Assembly (NCBI GenBank): GCA_963785745.1 | Contig: CAWAWR010000024.1 | Location: forward strand, 434,001 to 498,000 | DNA from: VAZQ01 sp963785745 | GTDB taxonomy: Bacteria > Pseudomonadota > Alphaproteobacteria > Rhizobiales > Xanthobacteraceae | DNA: 64,000 nt | Direction of reading: 5' to 3' | In this document: positions 55,080-62,595 of the stretch, in pieces | Position numbering within the stretch: position 1 is the first letter of the stretch | Layout of the letters: every line of letters starts with the position of its first letter | Notes under the pieces: model-generated | Told to the model about the DNA's origin: nothing | The model's input: the letters and a program-made list of their open reading frames with translations, nothing else | The model's database searches: none | Translations under genes and position numbers: made by a program

Positions 55080-55110
55080 CTAACACACCTCGACTTCGCT
55101 CTACCGCCAC
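55029..55110. repeat. 82-bp direct repeat, copy A
   Basis: Matches 59211-59292 with two mismatches and no gap. It begins GAATGCGATAATTGTTGCCG and ends CTCTACCGCCAC. It covers the start of the secreted protein gene and the end of the terminase remnant. Confidence 0.9.
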
Positions 55111-55653
55111 TCGCATGGCATTCAAACGCGGTAATCGGACGGGGGGACGACCGCAGTTCCTTGTAGCACAGGGATGTGCACGCCAGCGGCCGCCCTCGAC
55201 GAGCTCGCGCTTGCGCCTTTCTTCGAGGGAAGCGCCGCAACCCGGGCAAAACGCCGATGCCTGATCGGGCTTACCCTCGGGCCATTGGACATGACTCCAA
55301 TCAAGCTCGAACCAATGAGCGCAATGGTAACAGCGGATCTCAAAGATCCTTTGATCCGTTTCTTTGTAGACGCGGGCGATGATCGAAATCTCTTCTTCGG
55401 TTGGCGTCGAACCGATAACGATTTTACGGTCAGGGTGTGCCAGGGTTCGCCGCTCGGCAATAGTGATTGGATCGCCTTCTGCCGCCAGAATTTCCATTCC
55501 GTCGACCTCGTCGCAGAAGAGATATTTTGCATCGTGGCCGCGGAGATTCCGCGGCGCCCTGGCCGATAGGATTTTGAGCGAGCCGCCACCGAAAAACTCC
55601 TCCCGCGTCTTAGTGCTTTTCCTGGTCAGGTAAGCCGGAGAGTGTTGCAGCAA
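55072..55653 (-). pseudogene. phage terminase large subunit (GpA-like) remnant
   Basis: The frame matches the middle of lambda-gpA-type terminases: LKILSARAPRNLRGHDAKYL, FCDEVDGM (Walker B-like DEVD), EGDPITIAERRTLAHPDRKI, VIGSTPTEEEISIIARVYKE and the zinc-type cluster CYHCAHWFELDWSHVQWPEG followed by CPGCG. Both ends are cut. The N-terminal Walker A region and the C-terminal nuclease are absent, and the last 12 residues (VAVERSRGVLDG) come from a duplicated 82-bp sequence. It is the only clear prophage scrap in the window. Confidence 0.85.
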
Positions 55654-55730
55654 TCAGGGTCGATCTCGGCGGCATGCCACAAGTGCCGTTAGGGTACTTG
55701 AGCGGCTTCAGTGAATCACCGGGCAGCGTG

Positions 55731-56180
55731 TCACCTAGGCATTGCTGATCTGTGGAAGTGAACGATCTTCCATTCCGCCCCCCGCTTCGCGATGACGAAG
55801 GTGACACGCCCCGGGTTGCTAAAGGGCTTGCCGTCAAGCACGCCCGTGGAGTTGTTCAACCCGGTGACCAGAACGGCGTTGTCGGAGAGCACCATTACCT
55901 CTGACGAACTGATGGGGGCGGCTCGGGGCCTGCGGGTGAGAATTGCATCCTCGAAATAGCGGCGAATGTCCGCTGTCTGAGTGACGACACTCTTGCTGCC
56001 AGTGCCCATGAAGAGCGCGTCGGACGCGTAGAGCTTCACGATAGCATCAACGTCCGAAGCCGCGAAGGCTTTGGCCCATTGATCCAAGACTACAAGCGCG
56101 TCCTCCTTCGGACCGGCCGTTGCTGCTGACGAAAGTGACGCGCACAAGACGACGGAAAGAAGAACCGAGCGCAACCGCAT
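55731..56180 (-). CDS. secreted SgcJ/SnoaL-like (NTF2-fold) protein
   Basis: 149 residues. The signal peptide LRSVLLSVVLCASLSSAATA is followed by an NTF2-like domain: DALVVLDQWAKAFAASDVDA, IVKLYASDALFMGTGSKSVV, and the final strands RVTFVIAKRGAEWKIVHFHR. Such SgcJ/EcaC or DUF4440-type proteins bind small ligands or act as small hydrolases; the function here is unknown. The ATG at 56180 follows GGGAGGATGT. A 30-codon upstream extension is rejected. Confidence 0.88.
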   Translation of the reverse strand: MRLRSVLLSVVLCASLSSAATAGPKEDALVVLDQWAKAFAASDVDAIVKLYASDALFMGTGSKSVVTQTADIRRYFEDAILTRRPRAAPISSSEVMVLSDNAVLVTGLNNSTGVLDGKPFSNPGRVTFVIAKRGAEWKIVHFHRSAMPR

Positions 56181-56483
56181 ACATCCTCCCCAGGCAACAC
56201 AAACAAAACCGAACGAAACAAGCCTAACGGGCTGCAGACTTTCTGACAAGACAAGGTCCCTGTGTCGCAACGGGTCCCCTATCAGTCACATCAAATTCTT
56301 GGATTGCCCCCATCTCCCACTTCAAAATTCGCCAGTAAAGCCCGCGAAGAAGTGTGACGTTGGCGTGCAGAGAACGCGTCCCTAGGCTGGAGCCTCGATG
56401 GTGCATTGCGAAGTCGCAAAACGGTCAGACTTTTTAATTACCTACAGCGCCATCGCGTAAGAACGAGTGCCTGGGAGTGCGCC
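56181..56483. other. gap with two GGGTCCC-type motifs
   Basis: No convincing gene. CGGGTCCCCTATCAGTCACA near 56270 is one of several similar short motifs in this region. A minus-strand 60-codon frame (56224-56406) reads partly natural but has no good start site. Confidence 0.4.
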
Positions 56484-56663
56484 ATGTACAATTTCCGCTG
56501 CGACAGCATCTGCCATGACTCCGCGCGCGAATGCATCCGGCTCGCCCGAATGAGCGATGACCCTGAACTCCGCTACGAGCTGTTTGAAATGGCTCGCCAG
56601 TGGATGGCCCTGGCAATGGAGGAAGAACATAGGGCTGACGGGACTGTCGCAGAGGTGGCATAA
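56484..56663 (+). CDS. small helical-hairpin protein
   Basis: 59 residues: MYNFRCDSICHDSARECIRL, then ARMSDDPELRYELFEMARQW and MALAMEEEHRADGTVAEVA. ECIRLARMSDDPELR and LFEMARQWMALAMEEE give the clearest version of the helix-turn-helix pattern shared with 46477, 47413 and 50989. Three cysteines lie in the first helix. The start at 56484 is preferred to an upstream GTG; GGGAGTGCGCC precedes it. Proteins of this type recur in Bradyrhizobium but have no known role. Confidence 0.65.
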   Translation: MYNFRCDSICHDSARECIRLARMSDDPELRYELFEMARQWMALAMEEEHRADGTVAEVA

Positions 56664-56701
56664 CGGGTCCCCTTTCCCCCATCGCACTTTTGGAGAAAAG
56701 C

Positions 56702-57007
56702 ATGGCGGAATTCTTAGATGGCAAAATAACGGTCGCCCTATGTAAGCAGATTTTTTTCTGTGTGCTATTTCTCTATCTATCTGTAGCCCAATCGTTTTCC
56801 GCACCCCATGACCAACCCAAGCTTTGTGAGGCGCAGTATCAACAATGCATGAAGCGAATTACTGAAGCCTATACCAAAAATAAAATCAGATGTGAAGTCG
56901 TCATTCAGACTATGCCGAAAGGGCAAACAACGGTAAGGCAAGCGCCGCACTTAGTTTCACATCACGCCGGCAAACGCGCGAACAACCCGCCGCATGTTTC
57001 GGCGTGA
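56702..57007 (+). CDS. secreted small hypothetical protein
   Basis: 101 residues. The leader LCKQIFFCVLFLYLSVAQSF then SA is a signal peptide or membrane anchor. The mature part has a cysteine pair (PKLCEAQYQQCMKRITEAYT) and a third cysteine (IRCEVV), and ends His-rich (HLVSHHAGKRANNPPH). ATG 56702 follows TGGAGAAAAGC. It is AT-richer than its neighbours. No family is known. Confidence 0.55.
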   Translation: MAEFLDGKITVALCKQIFFCVLFLYLSVAQSFSAPHDQPKLCEAQYQQCMKRITEAYTKNKIRCEVVIQTMPKGQTTVRQAPHLVSHHAGKRANNPPHVSA

Positions 57008-57136
57008 TTGAAGGGCAGGTGCGCGTGCTTGAGCGAGGCCTAGGTCGCGCGATCTTGCCGTAACTCACCGCGAATGCTTTCCTTAGAAGCGGGGTAGCCT
57101 ACTGAATGTGCCGGCCAATGTTCACCGAGTGCAAGC

Positions 57137-57769
57137 ATGCAGGAACGGACGAAGTGGAAAGCGACCGTCTATGTTGTCGATGACGATCTCGATGTTCGAG
57201 AGGGCTTGAAAAGCCTTTTTCAATCTATGGGTTTGAAGAGTGAGGCTTATGACTTGGCGACGGCGTTCTTGAGCGCAAGGCGTCCCGACGAGGTGAGTTG
57301 CTTAGTCCTGGACGTTCGCTTGCCAGGGCTTAGCGGACTCGATTTCCAAGCCGAACTCGCGAGAACGCAAACCAACATTCCAATTATCTTCATCACAGCC
57401 CACGGCGACATCCCAATGTCCGTGAAAGCCATGAAGGGCGGCGCGGTTGAGTTCCTCACAAAGCCGGTACGGGAACAAGACCTTCTTGATGCCGTGAAAG
57501 TTGCGCTCCATAGCGATAGGGCGAGGCGGGAAGAGAGTGCAAAGACCCGCGATCTGCGCGAGCGTTACAACGCGCTCAGCACGCGCGAGCAGCAGGTAAT
57601 GGTTCTGGTATGCGCAGGCATGATGAACAAGCAGACTGCCGTAGAAATCGGGATCAGCGAGATCACCGTGAAGGTGCATCGCCACAACTTGATGAAGAAA
57701 CTCGGAGCGAAGTCGCTTCCCGATCTGGTGAGGATGGCTGACGTCCTTGAGATTCCCATCGCGAAATAA
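57137..57769 (+). CDS. FixJ/NarL-like response regulator
   Basis: This 210-residue regulator has an N-terminal receiver: YVVDDDLDVREGL, phospho-acceptor D59 in LVLDVRLPGLSG, FITAHGDIPMSVKAMKGGAV and EFLTKP. The C-terminal LuxR-type HTH (about 145-205) shows LSTREQQVMVLVCAGMMNKQ then TAVEIGISEITVKVHRHNLM. The MSVKAMKGGAVEFLTKP block is typical of FixJ/TodT-like regulators. No cognate kinase is adjacent; it is an orphan in this window. The ATG follows GTGCAAGC. Intact. Confidence 0.92.
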   Translation: MQERTKWKATVYVVDDDLDVREGLKSLFQSMGLKSEAYDLATAFLSARRPDEVSCLVLDVRLPGLSGLDFQAELARTQTNIPIIFITAHGDIPMSVKAMKGGAVEFLTKPVREQDLLDAVKVALHSDRARREESAKTRDLRERYNALSTREQQVMVLVCAGMMNKQTAVEIGISEITVKVHRHNLMKKLGAKSLPDLVRMADVLEIPIAK

Positions 57770-57852
57770 AACGTACGCCTGCCCTGACCGGCGCAGGCCA
57801 TATTTAGAGACACGCTCGGGGGAACGGCTTGCCTCTCACGTGGAAAGCAAAC

Positions 57853-58047
57853 TCAGGAAGCCGCCGTCATTAGATCAGCGCGCCGCTGTCTCCATGGTAA
57901 CGCCCGGTCCAAGCGTTGGCGGCTTTCGATCCTGTTTTTTTCTAGAAACGCGGCGACAAAATGCTTGTCTGGCTTCAGCGGTGGCAAGTCCGTCCCATTT
58001 CGGTCGACGGCTCGTAGGAGTTCTCGTGCTGCGCGCCCCTTTTGCAT
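57853..58047 (-). CDS. possible small hypothetical protein
   Basis: A 64-codon frame: MQKGRAARELLRAVDRNGTD, then LPPLKPDKHFVAAFLEKNRI and ESRQRLDRALPWRQRRADLM. Partly natural, with no known family. An overlapping minus-strand frame (57875-58174) competes with it. Otherwise 57770-58145 is empty. Confidence 0.3.
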   Translation of the reverse strand: MQKGRAARELLRAVDRNGTDLPPLKPDKHFVAAFLEKNRIESRQRLDRALPWRQRRADLMTAAS

Positions 58048-58145
58048 TGTAGTCCCCTTCGTTGGCTTGGGGATGAGGGCCTGGACCCCGGAGATCGGGA
58101 CCCAGGACCACATTATGCATCAACCCAATCGCTCGGGCAGCAAGC

Positions 58146-58881
58146 TCAGTATCGCGCAGCGACCGGTGCACCATACCCGCCGAAGCGATAGTTCATCCGG
58201 AGCGTAAACACGTGGAAGCTTTGGTCCACGTCGCCAGCCAAGGCGGCAGCCCCGGGAAAAGCTACGAAGTTGACATCCCGGTCGCCGAGATCGATCCAAT
58301 TGTATTGGGCGGCGAACGACCAGTTCGGCGTAAAGGCGTATTCAGCACCTATGCCGAACGTCCAACCCGTACGGGTAAAGCTCACCTCCCTGGAAAGGAT
58401 TGCCGCTCCAAGAGGCGTGTGTAAGTCGAGATTAGCGCGCGCACTCGCGGCGCCGCCCGTCACATAGAACAGCGCCCGGTCCGCCGCCCAACCGAGGCGG
58501 CCCGTGAGCATCAGCAGCGACTTGCCGTCCGAACTCAAAGAACGGCCGCCCGGCAGGACCCCTGCGTTAACCCCGCCGCCAAGGTCGGCGAAACTGCCGG
58601 AGAATTCGACGCCAAACACAACCTGTCCGGCCTGCCAATTGTAGCCGATCTGGCCGCCACCGAGCCATCCGGTTCGGTCTACGCAACCCTCGACATCTAG
58701 CAGCTCCAGGCATCTTTCAACCTTGGCGCCACCAATGTGACCGCCGATGTAGAAGCCGCTCCAAGAGAAGGCGCGGCGCCACCACGACTGGCGGCGGCGC
58801 TTTCCTCGGAAGATCGGCCGCGGAGGCGGAGCTACCCGCAAGAGCGATGAGCGCGACGCTGCTGAGCAGAATTTTTTTCAT
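58146..58881 (-). pseudogene. outer-membrane beta-barrel protein (Omp25/31-like), frameshift after the signal peptide
   Basis: The ATG at 58881 opens a good signal peptide, MKKILLSSVALIALAGSSAS, then AADLPRKAPPPVVVAP, after which the frame is lost at about 58773. One base over, the barrel continues: FSWSGFYIGGHIGGAKVERC, LGGGQIGYNWQAGQVVFGVE, LTGRLGWAADRALFYVTGGA and WTFGIGAEYAFTPNWSFAAQ, ending MNYRFGG at 58146. This is the common alphaproteobacterial Omp25/Omp31 8-stranded porin-like family. Removing one base in CCGCGCC restores the whole 244-residue protein. Confidence 0.88.
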
Positions 58882-59210
58882 CTAACTTCCCCCATTCGAG
58901 TGAACACCCGAAAACAGGATAGACCACCCCAGCCCTTTTGGCTGTGCTAAATGGGCAACAGACGCTGGGAAATCGTGCTGTCTGTGGAAGGAATGTGCAA
59001 TCAGTCCCAGACCCGTCTAGTTAGTCCGACGGTGCATCACCACGTCGAAAAGCCGCCTGACGCGCCCCATTTTGTCGCGCGACCGTGGCATTCTCTCGCG
59101 CGTCGGCCGAACTTGTGCGGCGGGTAATCCAAAATTCAAGGCAATTGGGCTTGCACGCGTCTAACCTGGACCGCGGTCCAAGAAGAACCGCCACGTGCCG
59201 TGGGAAATGG
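58882..59210. other. gap, no gene seen
   Basis: No natural frame on either strand. It contains the promoter side of the outer-membrane protein gene, and its right end is the duplicated 82-bp sequence at 59211. Confidence 0.4.
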
Positions 59211-59292
59211 GAATGCGATAACTGTTGCCGAAAAAGTGCTGGTCGATTTGAGGCTAGCCATCCAACACACCTCGACTTCGCTCTACCGCCAC
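59211..59292. repeat. 82-bp direct repeat, copy B
   Basis: Second copy of 55029-55110 (differences near positions 10 and 53 of the repeat). Here it supplies the last codons of a small gene but no full start of the secreted protein. Confidence 0.9.
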
Positions 59293-59460
59293 TTGGTCTT
59301 TCAGACCGTCCACATATCCCCGAACGTAATCAATGCCGTGCTGACTTAGAAGCCGCTCAATCTTTTCGTCGAATGCCCTTCTGGCTTCGTCGGTAGAAAG
59401 CGTCGTTCGGTAGCTTTCAAACTCGGCTTTCAGTGATCGATCTAGCATCGGCGCACACAT
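59254..59460 (-). CDS. small hypothetical protein ending in the duplicated sequence
   Basis: 68 residues: MCAPMLDRSLKAEFESYRTT, then LSTDEARRAFDEKIERLLSQ and HGIDYVRGYVDGLKDQ, then VAVERSRGVLDG. The helical body looks natural. The last 12 residues are encoded by the 82-bp repeat and are identical to the end of the terminase remnant, so the native C-terminus was probably replaced. Function unknown. Confidence 0.5.
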   Translation of the reverse strand: MCAPMLDRSLKAEFESYRTTLSTDEARRAFDEKIERLLSQHGIDYVRGYVDGLKDQVAVERSRGVLDG

Positions 59461-59582
59461 TAACCATGTCAGCGTTCGGCGATAGACTGGTAAACAAATC
59501 CTAAACTACATTGGCTCTGCGGCTTTGATCGTCACCTCCCACCAGGTCCCCCGACCGACAGATGTGATTGTCAAACTGCCTT

Positions 59583-59621
59583 GAGCCCCAATCCCCCAAG
59601 ATTGGGGCTCTATTTATTTCC
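59583..59621 (+). terminator. strong rho-independent terminator of a possible small RNA
   Basis: GAGCCCCAATC-CCCCAA-GATTGGGGCTC, an 11-bp perfect stem, followed by TATTTATTT. The 120 bp in front on the plus strand contain no gene and begin divergently from the small gene at 59460. CACCTCCCACCAGGTCCCCC just upstream has anti-Shine-Dalgarno-like CCUCC. A small regulatory RNA of about 100-140 nt is likely. Confidence 0.75.
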
Positions 59622-59721
59622 ATCGTCGCCGCAGATTTCCCCAGTTTGCGCGCCGATTGTGACGGAAAAGCCGGAAGGTCAACATTGCACGATGTGACGT
59701 CACGTCGGCCTGTAAGGTTCG

Positions 59722-59910
59722 CTAGCGTGGCCGGGACCGCGCTGATAGCCGACGCTTGTTGGCCCTAACCCGGGTCCGAAAGCGCCTGATAACCTTTCGC
59801 GCAGAACCGCCGGTCGCCACCGTCGCCGCAGCCTCCAAAGACGCGATGGCCTTCTCAGCTTGGAGACAGGCGGGAGGTGTTAGCGGCTTGTTTAACAAAT
59901 CACGGCCCAT
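59722..59910 (-). CDS. possible small basic protein
   Basis: A 62-codon frame, MGRDLLNKPLTPPACLQAEK then AIASLEAAATVATGGSARKV, ends Arg-rich. It is divergent from the gene at 59935. Only partly natural; no family is known. Confidence 0.3.
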   Translation of the reverse strand: MGRDLLNKPLTPPACLQAEKAIASLEAAATVATGGSARKVIRRFRTRVRANKRRLSARSRPR

Positions 59911-59934
59911 CCTGCTGGTGGCGGGTAGGTAGAC

Positions 59935-60225
59935 ATGCGTGCTTGGATCGTGGCTTGTGCATTAACGGCGGTCGTTTCCGGTGCGGCGGTCGGTAGCCTC
60001 TTTGACTTTGTAAAGGTGCCGCCGAAAGCTGATCCGCCGCCAGTTGCTACGGTGCATTTTTTTTCCGCGCCCAACGCTACAGACTTGATCGCTGCGAAGC
60101 TGGCTATTCAGCCGGGGCTGCCTAACGTGCAGAAGAAGAGACCTGCGCCGCCTAAAAAGCAGCATGCCAAGAGCAAGACCAAGCCGAAGCCGAAAAAGTC
60201 GGTTGCTGTGGCTGGCTCACTGTAG
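59935..60225 (+). CDS. secreted Lys/Pro-rich small protein
   Basis: 96 residues. The signal-like helix MRAWIVACALTAVVSGAAVG is followed by SLFDFVKVPPKADPPPVATV, ATDLIAAKLAIQPGLPNVQK and a basic tail KKRPAPPKKQHAKSKTKPKP. The tail could bind envelope polymers or DNA; the function is unknown. ATG 59935 follows GGGTAGGTAGAC. The pattern of short signal, Pro-rich linker and Lys-rich end is seen in other small Bradyrhizobium proteins. Confidence 0.55.
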   Translation: MRAWIVACALTAVVSGAAVGSLFDFVKVPPKADPPPVATVHFFSAPNATDLIAAKLAIQPGLPNVQKKRPAPPKKQHAKSKTKPKPKKSVAVAGSL

Positions 60226-60267
60226 GCGCTGCGAATGTCGCGGTGGCGGTCGCGGATGCGGCGACGG

Positions 60268-60524
60268 TCATGGCCGCTTGATGCGGCGACGGGCGTTCGC
60301 GGGCTTCGTGGGTGATCGTCCCGGCGATGCCTTGCGCTTTGTTTCCTCTTCCGCCACCCACGCCCATCCGGCATCCGTCAGCACGACGCCGGTCATGTTG
60401 ATGCGCATCCGGTCCGGCGAGTAGTCATCGGGATGCACATAACCCCAGAAAATTTGCGGGCTCTTCCCGCCCGTTCCCGCATGGGGCTCGAAGCAGTCGC
60501 GCCCAAGCTCAACCAGTCCGCGTA
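60268..60524 (-). CDS. hypothetical coding remnant
   Basis: On the minus strand a natural-looking frame reads RGLVELGRDCFEPHAGTGGK, then SPQIFWGYVHPDDYSPDRMR, then INMTGVVLTDAGWAWVAEEE and a basic end to TGA at 60268-60270. It has no clear start: upstream codons overlap the end of the next gene in a different frame. It may be the C-terminal part of a gene split by a frameshift from 60509-60940. No family is known. Confidence 0.4.
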
Positions 60525-60940
60525 AGGCTGATCGCCGAGAGCCCCCTCCCCATAACGCGCGCGGCCTCGCGCGCCAAGAGTACGGCGAGGTTCTTGAGCG
60601 GCTTCAGGTCGGCGCGTGTTGCATAGGCGCGCTCCCCGGCAAACTTTGATCGGTTTTTGCCGCGCCCAGCCTCACCGTACTGGTCTCGCAAACCAGCTGA
60701 GTGGGATCGCGCTTCCCTCTTAGCCAGCGAGGAAGCGCGACTGGCTAGTTTGTTGCCCTTAGGCGCTCCTATTCCCAGCGCCTGAGCGACAATAAAGCAT
60801 CCCAACTCGCGGATCGCCGGTCGCGGTTCCGCGCTGTACGAGTTCAACACCGCATTCTCGATTGCAGAAATGCTCGCCTCGATCTCATCGAGGCCCTGCG
60901 GCTCTGCCACTGGTCTTTGGTTGCTGCCTTCTGCCGTCAT
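60509..60940 (-). CDS. hypothetical protein
   Basis: 143 residues: GLDEIEASISAIENAVLNSY, RPAIRELGCFIVAQALGIGA, then KREARSHSAGLRDQYGEAGR and LKPLKNLAVLLAREAARVMG. The central part looks natural and helical. The end SAISLTRTG overlaps the preceding remnant by 16 bp in another frame, which suggests the two were once one protein. Cytoplasmic, function unknown. Confidence 0.45.
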   Translation of the reverse strand: MTAEGSNQRPVAEPQGLDEIEASISAIENAVLNSYSAEPRPAIRELGCFIVAQALGIGAPKGNKLASRASSLAKREARSHSAGLRDQYGEAGRGKNRSKFAGERAYATRADLKPLKNLAVLLAREAARVMGRGLSAISLTRTG

Positions 60941-61186
60941 GATCGATCCGTCTCAATGAGAGATCAAATCAGAGGCGTCAGTATCGTGTTAAGGTCAGGT
61001 GATCGCGCAAGCGGGCGGCCCCTCGGCCCCGGTATTGCGCGACCACACCGTCCAGATTTCCACATTTAAATCCGAGTTGAATGCGGACGGACGGTTTGCA
61101 CGTACCTACACGCAGCCTGCAGCGGTACCGCTCAATTACCGCCCTTCGAATGGACCGGCGCTTCAACAATGTCTGCGCCACCTGGG

Positions 61187-61214
61187 ATGTCCGCTTTGGG
61201 TCAAAAGCGGACGT
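61187..61214. repeat. TGTCCGCTT palindrome
   Basis: ATGTCCGCTTTGGGTCAAAA, then GCGGACGT; one mismatch at the outer end. Confidence 0.8.
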
Positions 61215-61231
61215 TGCGCTTGTGCCCACGG

Positions 61232-61260
61232 GATGTCCGCTTCTGGCCCAAAGCGGACAT
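61232..61260. repeat. TGTCCGCTT palindrome, perfect arms
   Basis: GATGTCCGCTTCTGGCCCAA, then AGCGGACAT. The arms ATGTCCGCTT and AAGCGGACAT pair fully over a CTGGCCCA loop. Confidence 0.85.
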
Positions 61261-61277
61261 CTAGGCCGACACTTCCT

Positions 61278-61310
61278 GATGTCCGCTTATGACCCGCCCA
61301 AAGCGGACAT
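61278..61310. repeat. TGTCCGCTT palindrome, long loop
   Basis: GATGTCCGCTTATGACCCGC, then CCAAAGCGGACAT. The arms are perfect; the loop is four bases longer than usual. Confidence 0.8.
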
Positions 61311-61466
61311 TGAGCCTAACGGAAGCAATCGGCGCCGATCCGATCAAGATTTGCGGGCACTGAAAGTGTCGAAGCGCTAGATTTGGTCGTTCGGGTAATC
61401 GGATCTTTTGAAGAGCTATTGGCGGAAGAGGTAAGTACCGTTCAGCCAAGTTGTTGAATTACGACA

Positions 61467-62305
61467 ATGCTACGCGCACTGAAATGGCTTGGGTTGGGTT
61501 TGGCGGCGTTGATATCCGCATTGGGCCTGCTCGATGCTGTACGTGCTACTTTTCCATGACTATTTCGATCCCGGCACAGCAAATCTGAATCCTGAGATCG
61601 CGAAGCACGTATCGCGCGCGCTCAGCGCAACCCCTCTCTGTGACCGTGCGCTTTTTGGTAAGGACGGCGCGCATGCCGAAGCTGAGGTCATGTGCTTTTT
61701 CGGTCCAATCGAGCGGAACCGAAGTGCCACACAATTGTTGGCGCATCCGATTCCCCAAGGGGGCATTATTGTGCTGCGGAGCGGCGGCGGCGAAGTGACG
61801 GAGGCGATGATGATGGCCGAGGCACTCCTGCCCAAGCAAATCCGTCGTTGTCGCCGGAGATTGCGTTTCATCCTGCGCAAATTACCTGTTCCTTGCTGGC
61901 GCGACCAAGATTGTACTGAAGAATTCGTGGGTCGTCTGGCACGGCGGGCCAGGGGTTTCGAAGGATTACTACAAGCCCGGCATGACCGTCGCAGAGGCCC
62001 GCAAAGTCGACGCAACGGTGGACCGAAGTTTTGAATTCTACGAGCGAGTTGGTGTCGACGCCGCGTTGATGCATCACACTCCGGGTCACGGCATCGAGCA
62101 GCTTAGGATCCCGTCATATCTCAGTCGACCGGCTTGGAGCTATCCCCCGGAAGTCCTCGAACATAGATTCGGCGTCAAGGGAATCATCTACCAATGGGTC
62201 AACCCCGACGTGAGGTTTACGACCGGGTCCGTGGCAGACGCGGATCATACGCCTTACGGCCGGCCCGACGACCCAGCTTACCCAGGACGCTATAGTTCAC
62301 CCTAG
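61467..62305 (+). pseudogene. exported ClpP-like fold protein (COG3904 type), two frameshifts
   Basis: The ATG at 61467 opens the signal peptide MLRALKWLGLGLAALISALG, then LLDAVRA. Near 61550 a second frame continues with HDYFDPGTANLNPEIAKHVS, GGIIVLRSGGGEVTEAMMMA and EALLPKQI. Near 61845 a third carries VVVAGDCVSSCANYLFLAGA, TKIVLKNSWVVWHGGPGVSK and DYYKPGMTVAEARKVD, on to the stop at 62305. SGGGEVTEA and GDCVSSCANYLFLAGA are hallmarks of periplasmic ClpP/crotonase-like proteins with a serine between two cysteines. Two indels break it as read. Confidence 0.8.
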
Positions 62306-62320
62306 CCATCGATGGAGCCG

Positions 62321-62347
62321 AGTCCGCTTCTGGCCCAAAGCGGACAT
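62321..62347. repeat. TGTCCGCTT palindrome
   Basis: AGTCCGCTTCTGGCCCAAAG, then CGGACAT. Only the outermost T of the left arm is changed. Confidence 0.8.
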
Positions 62348-62364
62348 TTGCAGCCCGGCCGCCT

Positions 62365-62394
62365 GATGTCCGCTTTCGGGGGTAAAGCGGACAT
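62365..62394. repeat. TGTCCGCTT palindrome, GGGGG loop
   Basis: GATGTCCGCTTTCGGGGGTA, then AAGCGGACAT. Perfect arms and an unusual G-rich loop. Confidence 0.8.
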
Positions 62395-62410
62395 CGCAAT
62401 TTAAGGGCCT

Positions 62411-62439
62411 GACGTCCGCTTCTGACCCAAAGCGGACAT
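62411..62439. repeat. TGTCCGCTT palindrome
   Basis: GACGTCCGCTTCTGACCCAA, then AGCGGACAT. One outer mismatch; third of three copies within 120 bp. Confidence 0.8.
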
Positions 62440-62595
62440 TCGGAGCCTTGGGAATTCGTCGCAGTCGGTAGCCTCATTCGGGCTAGCCTTCCTCAAGAGC
62501 ACGTTTGAAAGCTCGTCAAAGCAAGTCAAAAAACGGAGGTTGAGAAAACAATACATTTGCTCCACAGTTGGAGCCTCAGCCGCGCGGAGGACCTG

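Larger units (their letters stand above)
60941..61466. other. gap holding a cluster of three palindromes
   Basis: Three TGTCCGCTT palindromes stand within 125 bp (listed separately). Frames across them yield the familiar spurious peptides such as FGPKAD and GPKRTS. No real gene is seen. Confidence 0.5.

Noticed and set aside
56224..56406. 60-codon minus-strand frame near 56.3 kb
   Set aside because: Partly natural ending, but no usable start and it runs over GGGTCCC motifs.
60941..61020. Minus-strand peptide ARSPDLNT as a trace of an IS630/Tc1-type transposase
   Set aside because: Only about eight residues resemble the SPDLNP block; the flanks show no support.
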